Source: an uncultured Lachnospiraceae bacterium (lineage in GTDB: Bacteria; Bacillota; Clostridia; Lachnospirales; Lachnospiraceae). From it: a stretch of DNA of 64,000 nucleotides. The notes beneath the pieces were generated by a model. It did no database searches. It saw nothing but the letters and a program-made list of their open reading frames with translations, and was not told the origin of the DNA. Where the stretch lies: positions 35,847 through 99,846 of the forward strand of contig CADADA010000005.1 in assembly GCA_902786515.1 (NCBI GenBank), given 5' to 3'. The position numbers were made by a program, and so were the translations under genes. Shown in pieces: positions 8,501 through 16,545 of the stretch; position 1 is the stretch's first letter; every line of letters starts with the position of its first letter.

Positions 8501-11454
8501 GTTTTTCCAATATAAGTCAGACCATCAATAACCGGGCCTCCGTCAACATTTACCTGTTTATATGTAGGAGTAGCCGTAACTGCCGCACAAGGCATTTTAA
8601 AAGTACGTGTATTACCTGTTCCACTTACATTTACCTTCTTATCATCACCATAAGTAACTGTCACATAATCTAATGCATAACCATTTGTAGGTGTCGCTGT
8701 AAGCGTAACTGTTTCTCCAGGCTTTGCTGATGTAGGGTTAGTAATCATGGTTCCCTCATAAGCATTTACAACTGTAATATTATGAGTTTCATTAAGATCT
8801 ATCAACTTAACCGTAATATTAAGTCCATCTGTTGTAATGCTATAATCCGAGGCAAATGTTACATTTAAAACATTATCAGTGCTTACTAATCCGTTAAGAT
8901 TATAAACTGAGTATGAAGCATCCCTTGCTCCCGTTACTTTATTAAGTAAAGTTTCTGTAGAATTCGTAACTGTCAACTTAGCAGTACCATAATATGATGA
9001 AGCAGTACCTTCTAACTGAATACCATATCCTTCCGGAACTGTCATTGTAAGTGTACCGTTGCAGTATTTGCTATAGTTTCCGGTTGCTCCACCATTATCA
9101 TAAAGCTTAAATTCTCTGACACCTTCAGGTATGACTGCATTTACTGTTCCTGAATATGGCATATTGATATTGAGCTCATCACTTGCAGTCTTTGCGATAA
9201 ATACCGGTGTAACATTAATGTCTGAATCCGGCATTCTGAATGAAGCTTTATTTGCAGCATCACCGCTATCATACCAATGACTGCATGATATTAAAGGAAC
9301 TGTTGCATCTGCAGTAGTCTTTACCGTTACACCGTCGAATAAATATCCTTCATCCGGCGTAGCAGACAACGAAACATTTTCATAACCATGAGCTGTAGCC
9401 GGATTTGCAACCATAGAACCATTTTCAGCGTTTATGTTTATTGCACGGTTTGGTAAAGATGAAACTGTCTGTACATTAACATCTTCAGCCGGCATGGTAA
9501 ATGTAAATACATTTTCATTTTTATCTGCCATTATACCATTGCATACAATATTCTCTGATTCACCCGTAAATGCAGGTGTAATACTTACCTCTGTACCCTG
9601 GGCAAAATATTTTGTTCCGTCAATCTCAGCAGTTGCTTCAGTATTATATTCAATAGATTCAAGTCCTTCTCCCACATTTACCTTATATACCACTGTAGCC
9701 TGATGAGAACCGCCACTGTCGTTAGTACAATAGACATTTTCTACTTTTCCGCTATTCGAGCCCCAAATTGTATTCACACCACCGGTGCCACTACCCTTTT
9801 GGTAATTGATTTTGACAACACAATCTTTTATAGTACCCTTATTTTGATAAAAAACACATCCTCCCCAGCCGGCATAACCATTAGGTGTTTGCACCGTTCC
9901 AAGGATACTGCAATTTTTCATTGTTCCATAATTGTATATGGCAACCATTCCATAATATACAGAAACTTTTGTAATTTTATTATTTTCAAATTTTATATTC
10001 TTTATTGTTCCAGAGTTAGAATAAAATATTCCTGTACATAAACAATTTTCAGTTTGTGAAAGTGTTGCATTTTTGATTGAATGGTTCATTCCATCAAATA
10101 TACCACTGAAAGTTTTTGAATAAAGGCCATATGCCTGTTTACCTTCTTCTTTTTCTTTATCTGTCATATATTCATATCTGTTAAAACCGACCATATAGTC
10201 GCTTGTAAATGATACAGTACTAAAATCAAGATCATTTCCAAGTGTCACTATCTTTCCGCTATAGTTATTTCCTGAAGCAACATCAATCGCAAATGTCTTC
10301 CACTGCTCAGGTGTTGTAATAGTTAAATCAGCGGTCTTTACAGTATAATCATATGAGATTGAACCCTTATACGGATTTAATCCTGTAACGGTAACTGTAT
10401 AATCACCTTCTGTCTTACCGTCTCCACTCCAGCTTACTGTGTAATGGGTATCTTTTGTAAGCAAAGTACCGTTTGAAGCATACACAACAGGAAGTGGTTT
10501 AATATCATTACCCGTAAGTGTATATAAGTTATCCACGCCACTTATTGTAGCAAGTCCAAGGTTGTTCATATCCATAATCGGCACAACATTATCGCCGCTT
10601 ATCTCCCAGCCTGAACCCAATTTTTCCTTAAGTGCTGAATTTGTAAATGTATTTTCAGTACCCTGTGCGTCACCAAGCAGACGGGTGTAATAGCAATTCT
10701 CGATAGTTACATTATTACGTGAAAAAGTACTACTTCCTTCAGCACCAACCTCATTTATTCCATCCGGTATGGCAGCCGGAGCATATAAGCTGTTTTTTAT
10801 ACTTGCAGAACCCTGACGCCAGCCTATAAATCCACCACACTTGATTGTTGCATCAGTAGTAAGTAATTTACCATTAAATAAACAGTCTGTAATATTTGTG
10901 GTTCCACTATTTACTACACCTACCAGACCTCCATGAGTACCATCACCATCTACTGAACTGCTGATAGTTATACTACTAATACAATTTTTTATAGTACAGT
11001 CACCATTAATTATTGCGGCAATTCCTGCTGCATACTTAGCTTCTGTACTGATACTTCCTGTAACCTTAAGATTCTTTATTGTTGCACCTGACACATATCT
11101 GAAAGGTGCACAGCCTTCTTCGCTTGACTGATAAGCCACTCGTAAGGTATATCCACAGCCATTAAATGTACCTTTAAAAGGATTGCTCTCTGTACCAACC
11201 ATCGTTGAGGCTTCTATATTGTCAGAAAGATTAATAACCTTTCCGCTGTATGTGTTACCATTTTCAACATTAGCAGCCAATGTATTCCAATCTTCTTCAT
11301 CCGCTATAATATACGGATCTGTAGTTGTTCCTTTTCCTTCAATTACACCTTCAGCTGCGTTTGCAGTAATAGATATGCCATCAATATGCATTAATCCAAA
11401 CACAAGTGTTATAGTCAGCAAAATTGAAAGAAAGCTCTTTGATTTTTGTTTCAT
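5515..11454 (-). CDS. Large secreted beta-helix/Ig-like surface protein (adhesin-like)
   Basis: About 1979 residues from the ATG at 11454, which has an AGGAGG site 5 bp upstream; an ATG 24 bp earlier has no such site. A signal peptide runs to about residue 34 (TANA/AE). Next come GLUG-like right-handed beta-helix blocks (IKNC/IENC repeats; about 90-270, 390-600 and 1050-1230). Between them are bacterial repeat modules of the ENGSMVANPATA...TLTATP type. A recurring Ig-like module (DYTVxYxxNxxxGTAT...GxGxYxG) appears at least three times. YDG/MBG-like domains (EYDGTTDATITG) follow around 1450-1700. A Thr/Glu/Gln hinge leads to a Lys-rich terminal Ig-like domain. There is no LPXTG motif or membrane anchor, so attachment is probably non-covalent through the basic C terminus, or the protein is released. 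Function is inferred only as adhesion or matrix. Confidence 0.85.
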   Translation of the reverse strand: MKQKSKSFLSILLTITLVFGLMHIDGISITANAAEGVIEGKGTTTDPYIIADEEDWNTLAANVENGNTYSGKVINLSDNIEASTMVGTESNPFKGTFNGCGYTLRVAYQSSEEGCAPFRYVSGATIKNLKVTGSISTEAKYAAGIAAIINGDCTIKNCISSITISSSVDGDGTHGGLVGVVNSGTTNITDCLFNGKLLTTDATIKCGGFIGWRQGSASIKNSLYAPAAIPDGINEVGAEGSSTFSRNNVTIENCYYTRLLGDAQGTENTFTNSALKEKLGSGWEISGDNVVPIMDMNNLGLATISGVDNLYTLTGNDIKPLPVVYASNGTLLTKDTHYTVSWSGDGKTEGDYTVTVTGLNPYKGSISYDYTVKTADLTITTPEQWKTFAIDVASGNNYSGKIVTLGNDLDFSTVSFTSDYMVGFNRYEYMTDKEKEEGKQAYGLYSKTFSGIFDGMNHSIKNATLSQTENCLCTGIFYSNSGTIKNIKFENNKITKVSVYYGMVAIYNYGTMKNCSILGTVQTPNGYAGWGGCVFYQNKGTIKDCVVKINYQKGSGTGGVNTIWGSNSGKVENVYCTNDSGGSHQATVVYKVNVGEGLESIEYNTEATAEIDGTKYFAQGTEVSITPAFTGESENIVCNGIMADKNENVFTFTMPAEDVNVQTVSSLPNRAININAENGSMVANPATAHGYENVSLSATPDEGYLFDGVTVKTTADATVPLISCSHWYDSGDAANKASFRMPDSDINVTPVFIAKTASDELNINMPYSGTVNAVIPEGVREFKLYDNGGATGNYSKYCNGTLTMTVPEGYGIQLEGTASSYYGTAKLTVTNSTETLLNKVTGARDASYSVYNLNGLVSTDNVLNVTFASDYSITTDGLNITVKLIDLNETHNITVVNAYEGTMITNPTSAKPGETVTLTATPTNGYALDYVTVTYGDDKKVNVSGTGNTRTFKMPCAAVTATPTYKQVNVDGGPVIDGLTYIGKTETTPGYYRINSVETLNKLATYVNAGNDCSGLLFKQTADIDYNGQSFSTIGDTDSHPFRGTYDGDNYVILNCSHTNQSCSIMGLFGMVAGNFSIKNVNMVNCNFFATYVGGIVGSAHDDLGTIENCSVIGNLSCPVDGDLGGIVGYADCYIKNCFTSVDTNTYNNTRGTTGPIYGSRGAVENSDFTKYVSGGNRYGTFVKGGFITLNDGIEISGNKRTIGRTEAHTYYFATKNDNITVTASAPESVMKTFSASENASLIKDEEGNCKLNMPESGDVTVSLTDVTFNIDDIPEQALVNGVAEPEVTVSCGVDVLTEGVDYTVSYSKNNKRGTATAIINGKGMYAGSVTKNFVISKVELVPAVTIAGWTYGESARTPKLTGNLGGGAVSYAYYTDESCEIKTTAANSGAESTGGVPKNAGTYYVKATVEATDVYTKGTAVSEFAISPKPLTITGLSVEDKEYDGTTDATITGTPTIEGVLEGDSVSIIEGTAKFVDANVGTGKSVNFAGYSLSGTSTDNYCLSGQPSNVVANITAREITITANDQSVEVDGNIATGTDEVTVTGGSLVNGHNISEAMVITLNSRNTVGEYEGAIMIGTTIIKNGDTNITNNYSITCVPGKLTVTKGTSSIVKEPVAKTNLKYTGELQELVIAGEVTGGTLYYAVTTEENAPSSEKYLASIPTAADSGSYYVWYKVVGDKNHADVEAKYLTVTVVKEQEETTTKPEETTTQPEETTKQPEETTKQEETTTKQEETTTQPEETTTQSEETTTKQEETTTKQEETTTKQEETTTQPEETTKQEETTTKQEETTKQEETTTKQEETTTETVVQSIENATVKGVKSQYSYNGKNRKPTPKVTFNGVKLVKDTDYTVKYSNNKKVGTATILIKGIGNYVGEKTITFEIVKAQNPITMKKSKLTLKVKKDLTKNKKIKIAVNKAQGTVSYKIDKKAKSAKITVSAKGVVTVPKNCKKGTYKITVTAKGNKNYASGKAVFTIVVK
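6040..6365 (-). repeat. In-frame tandem repeat encoding ETTTKQE/ETTTQPE units
   Basis: About 325 bp of near-identical 18- and 21-bp units encode a hinge of roughly 105 residues made only of Glu, Thr, Lys, Gln and Pro (plus one Ser). All units are multiples of three, so slippage changes length but keeps the frame. Confidence 0.9.
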
Positions 11455-11574
11455 CTTTTCCTCCTGATTCTGATTCATTAATTTTTTTAGTTTTTCTTTC
11501 GATTAATATCTCAAAAATCCACCTCGCAATTCTGTTTATTTTATATCAAGCAATATAAAATTATGTTTTATATA

Positions 11575-11602
11575 ATTGTATTAATTGGCAAGATAAAATC
11601 AA
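11575..11602 (-). promoter_or_regulatory. Candidate promoter of the large surface-protein gene
   Basis: On the minus strand, TTGATT (11597-11602) and TACAAT (11575-11580) are separated by 16 bp. This predicts a 5' leader of about 110 nt before the ATG at 11454. It lies immediately downstream of a pair of direct repeats. Confidence 0.5.
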
Positions 11603-11605
11603 TAG

Positions 11606-11640
11606 TTCTGTGACAAACGGCTTGCTTCTGTGACAAACGG
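11606..11640 (-). promoter_or_regulatory. Direct-repeat operator, LytTR-box-like
   Basis: Two exact 15-bp copies of CCGTTTGTCACAGAA (minus strand) start exactly 20 bp apart and end 4 bp upstream of the proposed -35. The distal copy with its preceding base (TCCGTTTGT) fits the published LytTR half-site pattern [TA][AC][CA]GTTN[AG][TG]; the proximal copy differs at the first base. Position and spacing suit an activator such as an AgrA/LytTR regulator. The rest of the gap to 11929 is very AT-rich and I see no gene in it. Confidence 0.45.
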
Positions 11641-11929
11641 ATTTTTTCATTGTCGAATTTTTTTGAATTTTATGTATATATTTTTGATTTTTTTGTGTAA
11701 ATTTACCTCTTTAAAACTAAAAACTTTATCAAGAGTTTAAACCGAAGAATTTTTTTATGTACCTGTTGGAATTTTGCTTTAGAAAAGTTATAAAGATATT
11801 AAAGGATTTTTTTATTGAGAAATGTAAAGTATACGAATATTTTTTTTCATTTTTTCCTCCAATCTTTTAAAATTTGTCATAATAATCAGTCCATTTTTTT
11901 ACCCAAAACACCCACTATACACAAAACCC

Positions 11930-12133
11930 CTAACAAACCGGTAATAGCTTAATAATATCACGAACCTTTGTCTGTTCCTCCACCATCTTTGCCGTTTCGT
12001 TTCTCATATCTTCCCTGACCTTACACATAGCTGCAACTCCTTTTCTATCTTCTTTGAAACACCTGACCTTATCCGCTCAGTTCACATAGACGATATGCTC
12101 TCCATCGTTAAATCTCATTTTTCTGTTTTCCAT
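11930..12133 (-). pseudogene. Remnant of an Rpn-family (PD-(D/E)XK nuclease family transposase) gene
   Basis: One frame reads MENRKMRFNDGEHIVYVN, a TGA stop, then ADKVRCFKEDRKGV, AAMCKVREDMRNETAK and a short tail ending at 11930. The pieces before and after the TGA resemble two segments near the C terminus of Rpn/PDDEXK family transposase proteins, which normally have about 30-50 residues between them. The nuclease core is absent. I read this as a decayed tail with an internal deletion and an in-frame stop. Recognition is from memory of the family, without an alignment. Confidence 0.55.
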
Positions 12134-12162
12134 ACTGTACCTTAGTCTCCTTCATCATTACA

Positions 12163-12351
12163 TTAATTTTTTTTACTCCAAACAATGTTTGCAATCATAA
12201 TTCCAACCATCATACCCCCTCCTGGAAGTAAGATTGAAAAGAAATAATTATGAATGATTATATTAACAACAATTGATAATATTGCCCCAACTATCAACCC
12301 AAAGATAACTCCTAAAACTAAATAGCGCGAATGCGAATCTCTATTAACCAC
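12163..12351 (-). CDS. Small two-segment membrane protein of unknown function
   Basis: I prefer the GTG at 12351 because a GGAGG lies 5 bp upstream; an ATG at 12378 is in frame but has no site. The product of 62 residues has two hydrophobic segments (about 9-34 and 38-58) around a short HNYFF loop. A Gly-rich second helix (LLPGGGMMVGIMIA) and a Lys-rich tail follow. No family is recognised. It follows the NlpC/P60 gene after about 90 bp and may be cotranscribed. Confidence 0.55.
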   Translation of the reverse strand: MVNRDSHSRYLVLGVIFGLIVGAILSIVVNIIIHNYFFSILLPGGGMMVGIMIANIVWSKKN

Positions 12352-12438
12352 ATACACCTCCACTAAGTTCTTATACATTTGACGATTAATCTCGATAACA
12401 TGTCATTTCATAGCAATACGCAAAAACCTAAACCTCCC

Positions 12439-14916
12439 TTACTCATTCAACGGGCGTGCCACCATAACTGCATTTCCGGTAGCATATGCCCCTCCGCCAT
12501 AGTACATTTCCACATGATAGATTCCAAGGAATCTTCCGTTATCAGAACCTCCATAGAAGATTAAATCTCCAGGTCGCATCTGTGATACATCTATCGCTCC
12601 ATAAGACAATACCTTGCCGGTATTCTCCATATGTTTCGCCATATTTGCTGCTGTTGGTGCCCAGGAATAGCTTCCACCAAGTAAATCGGCATCTCTGTCA
12701 TACGACTTAAATACCAGTGCACTACAGTCATAATATCCGTCAGACATTCTGTTTTCCTGACTGTAAACACAGGTAGCGTATATCTCTTCACCTTTTATAC
12801 ATGCGTTGATTGCTCTCTGCGGTGCCACCTCGATAAGGCATGAAAGTTTTACTCCATTTACCTTGATATCAATATATGTAGAACCATATCCGAACGCCGT
12901 AACGGTTCCATTTCCATCTACTGAAGCAACTCCTCCATTTCTTGTTGAGAATGTCTTCTTAGCTGATGATTTTACTCCGGCAAGCGGAATTGTCCACTGA
13001 TTAGAAGGCGCCAGTCTTGCTGAGTATTTCTTAAGGCGTGGATTACTTACGATTACCTTGCATCTCATAGTCTTTCCATCTACTGTCACACTGATTGTGG
13101 CTGTTCCGACTTTACCGGCTGTTATATTTCCGTTCCTGTCAACCGAAGCAATAGATGAATGATTACTCTTGAACTTCACATTACTGTATCCGTTTAAACC
13201 CTTTACCTTTATCTGACCGTATGACTTGCCTGAACTCCATACATTTGCCGGTGACATATAGATTAATTTTTTATTGATACGAGGATTTGATACTTTAAAT
13301 GATGTAGAATAACTCTTCTCTGTCCCATCCTTATATCTGACTAATGCAGTAACCTTTGCCTTACCTGAACTCTTTCCCTTTACAAGTCCCTTTGAATTTA
13401 CGGCTACCTTGTTAGGATTTGAAGATTTCCATTTAATCTGGGAAATCTCTGAAGATTTTCCCACATTTCTCAATGTAAGCTGTTTTTGTGTTCCTTTTGC
13501 AATAGAAAAATCCTGCTGCGGGATTCCCTCATTTACCACATTTATTTTCACGGTCCGGTTCCACAACACACTCTTACCGTTTTCTGTTCTGTACATGTAT
13601 ACCGTAAAATATGCACTTCCCTTATTAATAGCTTTTATCGTATACGTTACACCCTTATTATCACTACTATATGAGTAACTGAGTTTATCTGATGAATATG
13701 ACTCAACGTTCGGATAAATGTAGGAATTTGATCCGTTATCAATATGTATGGTAAATGAATTTCCCTTCATTATTGTCTTTTTAGTTATACTGATTTTATA
13801 ATTACTCTTATATACATTTACCCTTATTTTTTTTGAATTTCCCTTTACTGATATAGTTACATATGCTGTTCCCGCTTTTACAGCAGTCATCATTCCGTTC
13901 TTATTGACTTTTACAACACTTGTATTTGATGATTTATATTTTTTAGCTAAATTATCCGGCGTAACAGTTGCGTCAAAATGTGCCACCGAACCCTCATAAA
14001 GATTTATTGTCTTATTGGCAATATAGATATCCGGCTTTTCTACATAAACTGCACATTTTCCTTTGCAGCCTTTTCCCTTTGCGATTATTATCGCCTTTCC
14101 TTTTCCTACACCGGTGATTTTTCCCTTCTGGTCGACCTTTACAACTTTTGTGTTTGATGATGTCCATTTCAAATCCACTGTCGGGTTCAAAGTGTAATCA
14201 ATATAATCCATCTCACCAACATAAAGACGCTTCGTCGAACCCATGTATAAATACGGATTATTCACTTCCACATAGCAGGATACATTATAATCTCCTATAG
14301 CGGCTGTTATAAATGTACTTCCATACTTTACGGCCTTAATTTTTCCTGCACTTGTTACCTTTGCAACTGATTCATCTTCTGAGCTCCATGTAATATCTGC
14401 CTGTGGTGTTACATCTGCTGTAAGCTGATGACTATCTCCAACATACATACTTACATATGTTTCGCTGAGTTCTATCGTATACCTCGTCTGTTCAGTTGAT
14501 TCCTCTCCGTCATAGGTATCAAGCCCATCATCCGTCTGTGCACTGTTAGATTCAAACACCTCTTCTTCTGTTGCAGACTCTGTAAATGTTTCTTTCTCCG
14601 TTTCAGTCTCTGTCTCCGTAAATGTCTCTTCCTCCGTTTCGGTTTCTGTCTCCGTAAATGTCTCTTCCTCCGTTTCGGTCTCTGTCTCTGTAAATGTCTC
14701 TTGCTCAATTTCGATCTCTGTCTCCGTAAATATCTCTTGCTCAATTTCGGTCTCTGTCTCCGTAAATGTCTCTTGCTCAATTTCGGTTTCTGTCTCCTGT
14801 ACCGTTACGGTTTCCGTGGCATTTACACTGCCTCCTTCTGCTGCATAAACAACATTGCCGCTGCATGCCATGACAATTGAAAGTGTAACTGCTACTAGTT
14901 TTTTTAATCTTCTCAT
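12439..14916 (-). CDS. Secreted Big2-repeat protein with C-terminal NlpC/P60 peptidase
   Basis: The ATG at 14916 has a GGAGGAAAAAAG site and starts a signal peptide (MRRLKKLVAVTLSIVMACSG...YAA). The product has about 825 residues. A Thr/Glu repeat stalk (about 30-115) is followed by about five Big2 Ig-like domains, each with a W(S/T)S(S/D)xxxVAxVxxxGxIxxxxxGxAxI core. The last ~110 residues are an NlpC/P60 cysteine peptidase with Cys731 in YYDCSALVF, the RPGDLIFY strand and His801 in YHVEMYYGGG. Such enzymes cut D-Glu/meso-DAP-type bonds in peptidoglycan stems, so this is probably a wall-anchored autolysin. It lies 34 bp downstream of trmL, probably in the same operon. Confidence 0.88.
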   Translation of the reverse strand: MRRLKKLVAVTLSIVMACSGNVVYAAEGGSVNATETVTVQETETEIEQETFTETETEIEQEIFTETEIEIEQETFTETETETEEETFTETETETEEETFTETETETEKETFTESATEEEVFESNSAQTDDGLDTYDGEESTEQTRYTIELSETYVSMYVGDSHQLTADVTPQADITWSSEDESVAKVTSAGKIKAVKYGSTFITAAIGDYNVSCYVEVNNPYLYMGSTKRLYVGEMDYIDYTLNPTVDLKWTSSNTKVVKVDQKGKITGVGKGKAIIIAKGKGCKGKCAVYVEKPDIYIANKTINLYEGSVAHFDATVTPDNLAKKYKSSNTSVVKVNKNGMMTAVKAGTAYVTISVKGNSKKIRVNVYKSNYKISITKKTIMKGNSFTIHIDNGSNSYIYPNVESYSSDKLSYSYSSDNKGVTYTIKAINKGSAYFTVYMYRTENGKSVLWNRTVKINVVNEGIPQQDFSIAKGTQKQLTLRNVGKSSEISQIKWKSSNPNKVAVNSKGLVKGKSSGKAKVTALVRYKDGTEKSYSTSFKVSNPRINKKLIYMSPANVWSSGKSYGQIKVKGLNGYSNVKFKSNHSSIASVDRNGNITAGKVGTATISVTVDGKTMRCKVIVSNPRLKKYSARLAPSNQWTIPLAGVKSSAKKTFSTRNGGVASVDGNGTVTAFGYGSTYIDIKVNGVKLSCLIEVAPQRAINACIKGEEIYATCVYSQENRMSDGYYDCSALVFKSYDRDADLLGGSYSWAPTAANMAKHMENTGKVLSYGAIDVSQMRPGDLIFYGGSDNGRFLGIYHVEMYYGGGAYATGNAVMVARPLNE
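14575..14815 (-). repeat. Tandem repeat encoding ETETE(E/Q)E(T/I)FT units
   Basis: Roughly seven imperfect in-frame units (about 36-51 bp, built on TETETE and EETFTE) encode the acidic stalk of the NlpC/P60 protein. Length variation would keep the frame. Confidence 0.85.
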
Positions 14917-14950
14917 CTTTTTTCCTCCTCCATTAAATAGTTTCACAAAC

Positions 14951-15445
14951 CTATTTCCACTCAAGTCTATGTAAATGCCCCTGCAACTGCATGCCCTCAA
15001 AGTGATTCTGCTTTAAAGCTTCATATAGTACAATTGCTACAGAATTAGAAAGATTCAGCGAACGTATCTCCGGGTTCATCGGTATTCTTATGGCATCCTC
15101 CTGATGCTTCACAAGAATCTCTTCCGGTATTCCTCCACTCTCTTTTCCAAACATAATATAACAATCAGACTCATACTTTACCTCTGAATAAACATTCAGT
15201 CCCTTAGTCGTGGCCATATATATTTTCGCATCCGGATTTTTTTCGCAAAAATCTTCAAAATCTTCATATACCGTCACATCAAGATGATCCCAATAATCCA
15301 TTCCCGCTCTTTTTAACGCTTTTTCATTCAAACTGAATCCTAATGGCTCTATTAAATGCAGTCTCGTTCCGGTTGCCACACAGGTTCTGCCAATATTTCC
15401 CGTGTTCTGCGGTATCTCAGGTTCCAATAATACAATATTTAACAT
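14951..15445 (-). CDS. trmL: tRNA (cytidine/uridine-34 2'-O)-methyltransferase, SPOUT family
   Basis: The product of 164 residues begins MLNIVLLEPEIPQNTGNIGR, the standard TrmL start; GGAG lies 6 bp before this ATG, so I prefer it to an ATG 12 bp earlier. The trefoil-knot AdoMet site is visible as FGKESGGIP, IRIPMNPEIRSLNLSNSVAIVLYEALKQ near the C terminus. Family knowledge: TrmL methylates the wobble-position ribose of tRNA-Leu isoacceptors. The size is normal (E. coli 157). It sits between a HypE-like gene and a cell-wall hydrolase with no functional link that I can see. Confidence 0.92.
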   Translation of the reverse strand: MLNIVLLEPEIPQNTGNIGRTCVATGTRLHLIEPLGFSLNEKALKRAGMDYWDHLDVTVYEDFEDFCEKNPDAKIYMATTKGLNVYSEVKYESDCYIMFGKESGGIPEEILVKHQEDAIRIPMNPEIRSLNLSNSVAIVLYEALKQNHFEGMQLQGHLHRLEWK

Positions 15446-15463
15446 ACTAATCTCCATTCCGCA

Positions 15464-15558
15464 GACGCTTCACGTCGAAAGATTCGCAATGCGATTTAGG
15501 CAATTTGTGGCGCCTGCGGCACAAATTGACGTATGAAAAATCATATGATTTTTCATAC
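15464..15558. repeat. Cluster of four short palindromes between two genes
   Basis: In 95 bp there are GACG-CGTC arms (15464-15476), TCGCAATGCGA (15484-15494), and a hairpin with 9-bp arms CAATTTGTG/CACAAATTG capped by CGC/GCG (15501-15528). The fourth is a perfect 28-bp palindrome (15531-15558) whose half is GTATGAAAAATCAT. The last one contains the stop codon of the HypE-like gene. There is no U-tract, so a simple terminator is unlikely. Confidence 0.8.
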
Positions 15559-16533
15559 TATCTTGTCTATCTCATCACCTCTCGGTGGTGTGACAAAGCC
15601 TCTTTCATCATTTCTGATAATCAACCTGTCATTTCCACCATTGGTTCTTCCAATGACGGATGCAGGTATGCCGGCCTTAAGCAATGTATCTGCCAGCTGC
15701 TCTCCATCTTCCGTAACCATGAGAAGCACACCTGTAGATAATATTTCATATGGATTAAGATTAAACATCTCACAAAATTCTATCGTTTCCTGTTTTACTA
15801 AAATGCGATCTACATCCACTTCAAACCCAAATCCTAAGTACTCTGCCATTTCCCAAAGTGCCTGAAATATTCCGCCTCTGCTTACATCATGCATACAGGT
15901 TACACCTTGTGCTGCTGCCAGTCTGCCCTCTTCTATTATACTATAATAATTGTCAAAACTGTTTACACGATCAATAAAATTCTCTGAAAATTTTTCCCTT
16001 AATTTCTCCCTCTTAACTTCCTGTATAATCATCGTTGCCGGAAGACCGATGTATTTTGTCATAACAATATCCATATCTGCATCAAGTCTTTTTTTTGTAA
16101 CAACATTTTTCCTGAGTGCATATCCCACTGCTGTCACATTGATTACCGGTGTATTGACAGCCGTTGTTATCTCTGTATGTCCTCCGACAATATCTATACC
16201 ATATTCTCTGCAGAACAGATTAAGGCTTTCCATCATTTTCTTTAACGCAGTCTCTTTATACCTTTCCGGGAGCAGGATACTTACTAAAACAGACTTCGGA
16301 CAGCCTCCTTTTGCGACCACATTATTAATGGCTGATGCAATTGCAAGTTTTTCCATTCCTTTAAAAGTATAGGTTACAGGATTTGTAGAAATCACTGTAA
16401 CCTCACCTTGATTCTCAAGAACGGCCGCATCACTTCCTATCCCGGAAGATGATACGGTTTCCTGATTCCTATATGTGATTTTTTTGAATATGGTTCTGTG
16501 TAATATAGCTTCTTTGACTTTACCTCTATTCAT
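15553..16533 (-). CDS. HypE/PurM-like AIR synthase-related protein
   Basis: The product of 326 residues has the two-domain AIR-synthase fold. The N-terminal ATP-binding part includes GIGSDAAVL and NNVVAKGGCPKSVLVSILLP. The second domain holds VGGHTEI, DVSRGGIFQALWEMAE and the STGVLLMV strand. These are HypE/ThiL/PurM family marks. HypE proper ends in a Pro-Arg-Ile-Cys tail that carries the thiocarbamate. This protein ends in RGDEIDKIV and has no terminal Cys, and no hyp genes are near, so it is probably not a hydrogenase maturase. Substrate unknown. It follows the VanW gene by 12 bp with an AGAGG site, and its stop is inside a long palindrome. Confidence 0.75.
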   Translation of the reverse strand: MNRGKVKEAILHRTIFKKITYRNQETVSSSGIGSDAAVLENQGEVTVISTNPVTYTFKGMEKLAIASAINNVVAKGGCPKSVLVSILLPERYKETALKKMMESLNLFCREYGIDIVGGHTEITTAVNTPVINVTAVGYALRKNVVTKKRLDADMDIVMTKYIGLPATMIIQEVKREKLREKFSENFIDRVNSFDNYYSIIEEGRLAAAQGVTCMHDVSRGGIFQALWEMAEYLGFGFEVDVDRILVKQETIEFCEMFNLNPYEILSTGVLLMVTEDGEQLADTLLKAGIPASVIGRTNGGNDRLIIRNDERGFVTPPRGDEIDKIV

Positions 16534-16545
16534 ATGTACAACCTC

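Noticed and set aside
14472..14780. Arg/Lys-rich minus-strand frame of about 100 residues
   Set aside because: It is another frame through the Thr/Glu repeat of the NlpC/P60 gene, with no independent start signal.
15553..16533. Annotation as hydrogenase maturation factor HypE
   Set aside because: The C-terminal Cys motif is absent and no hyp or hydrogenase genes are near.
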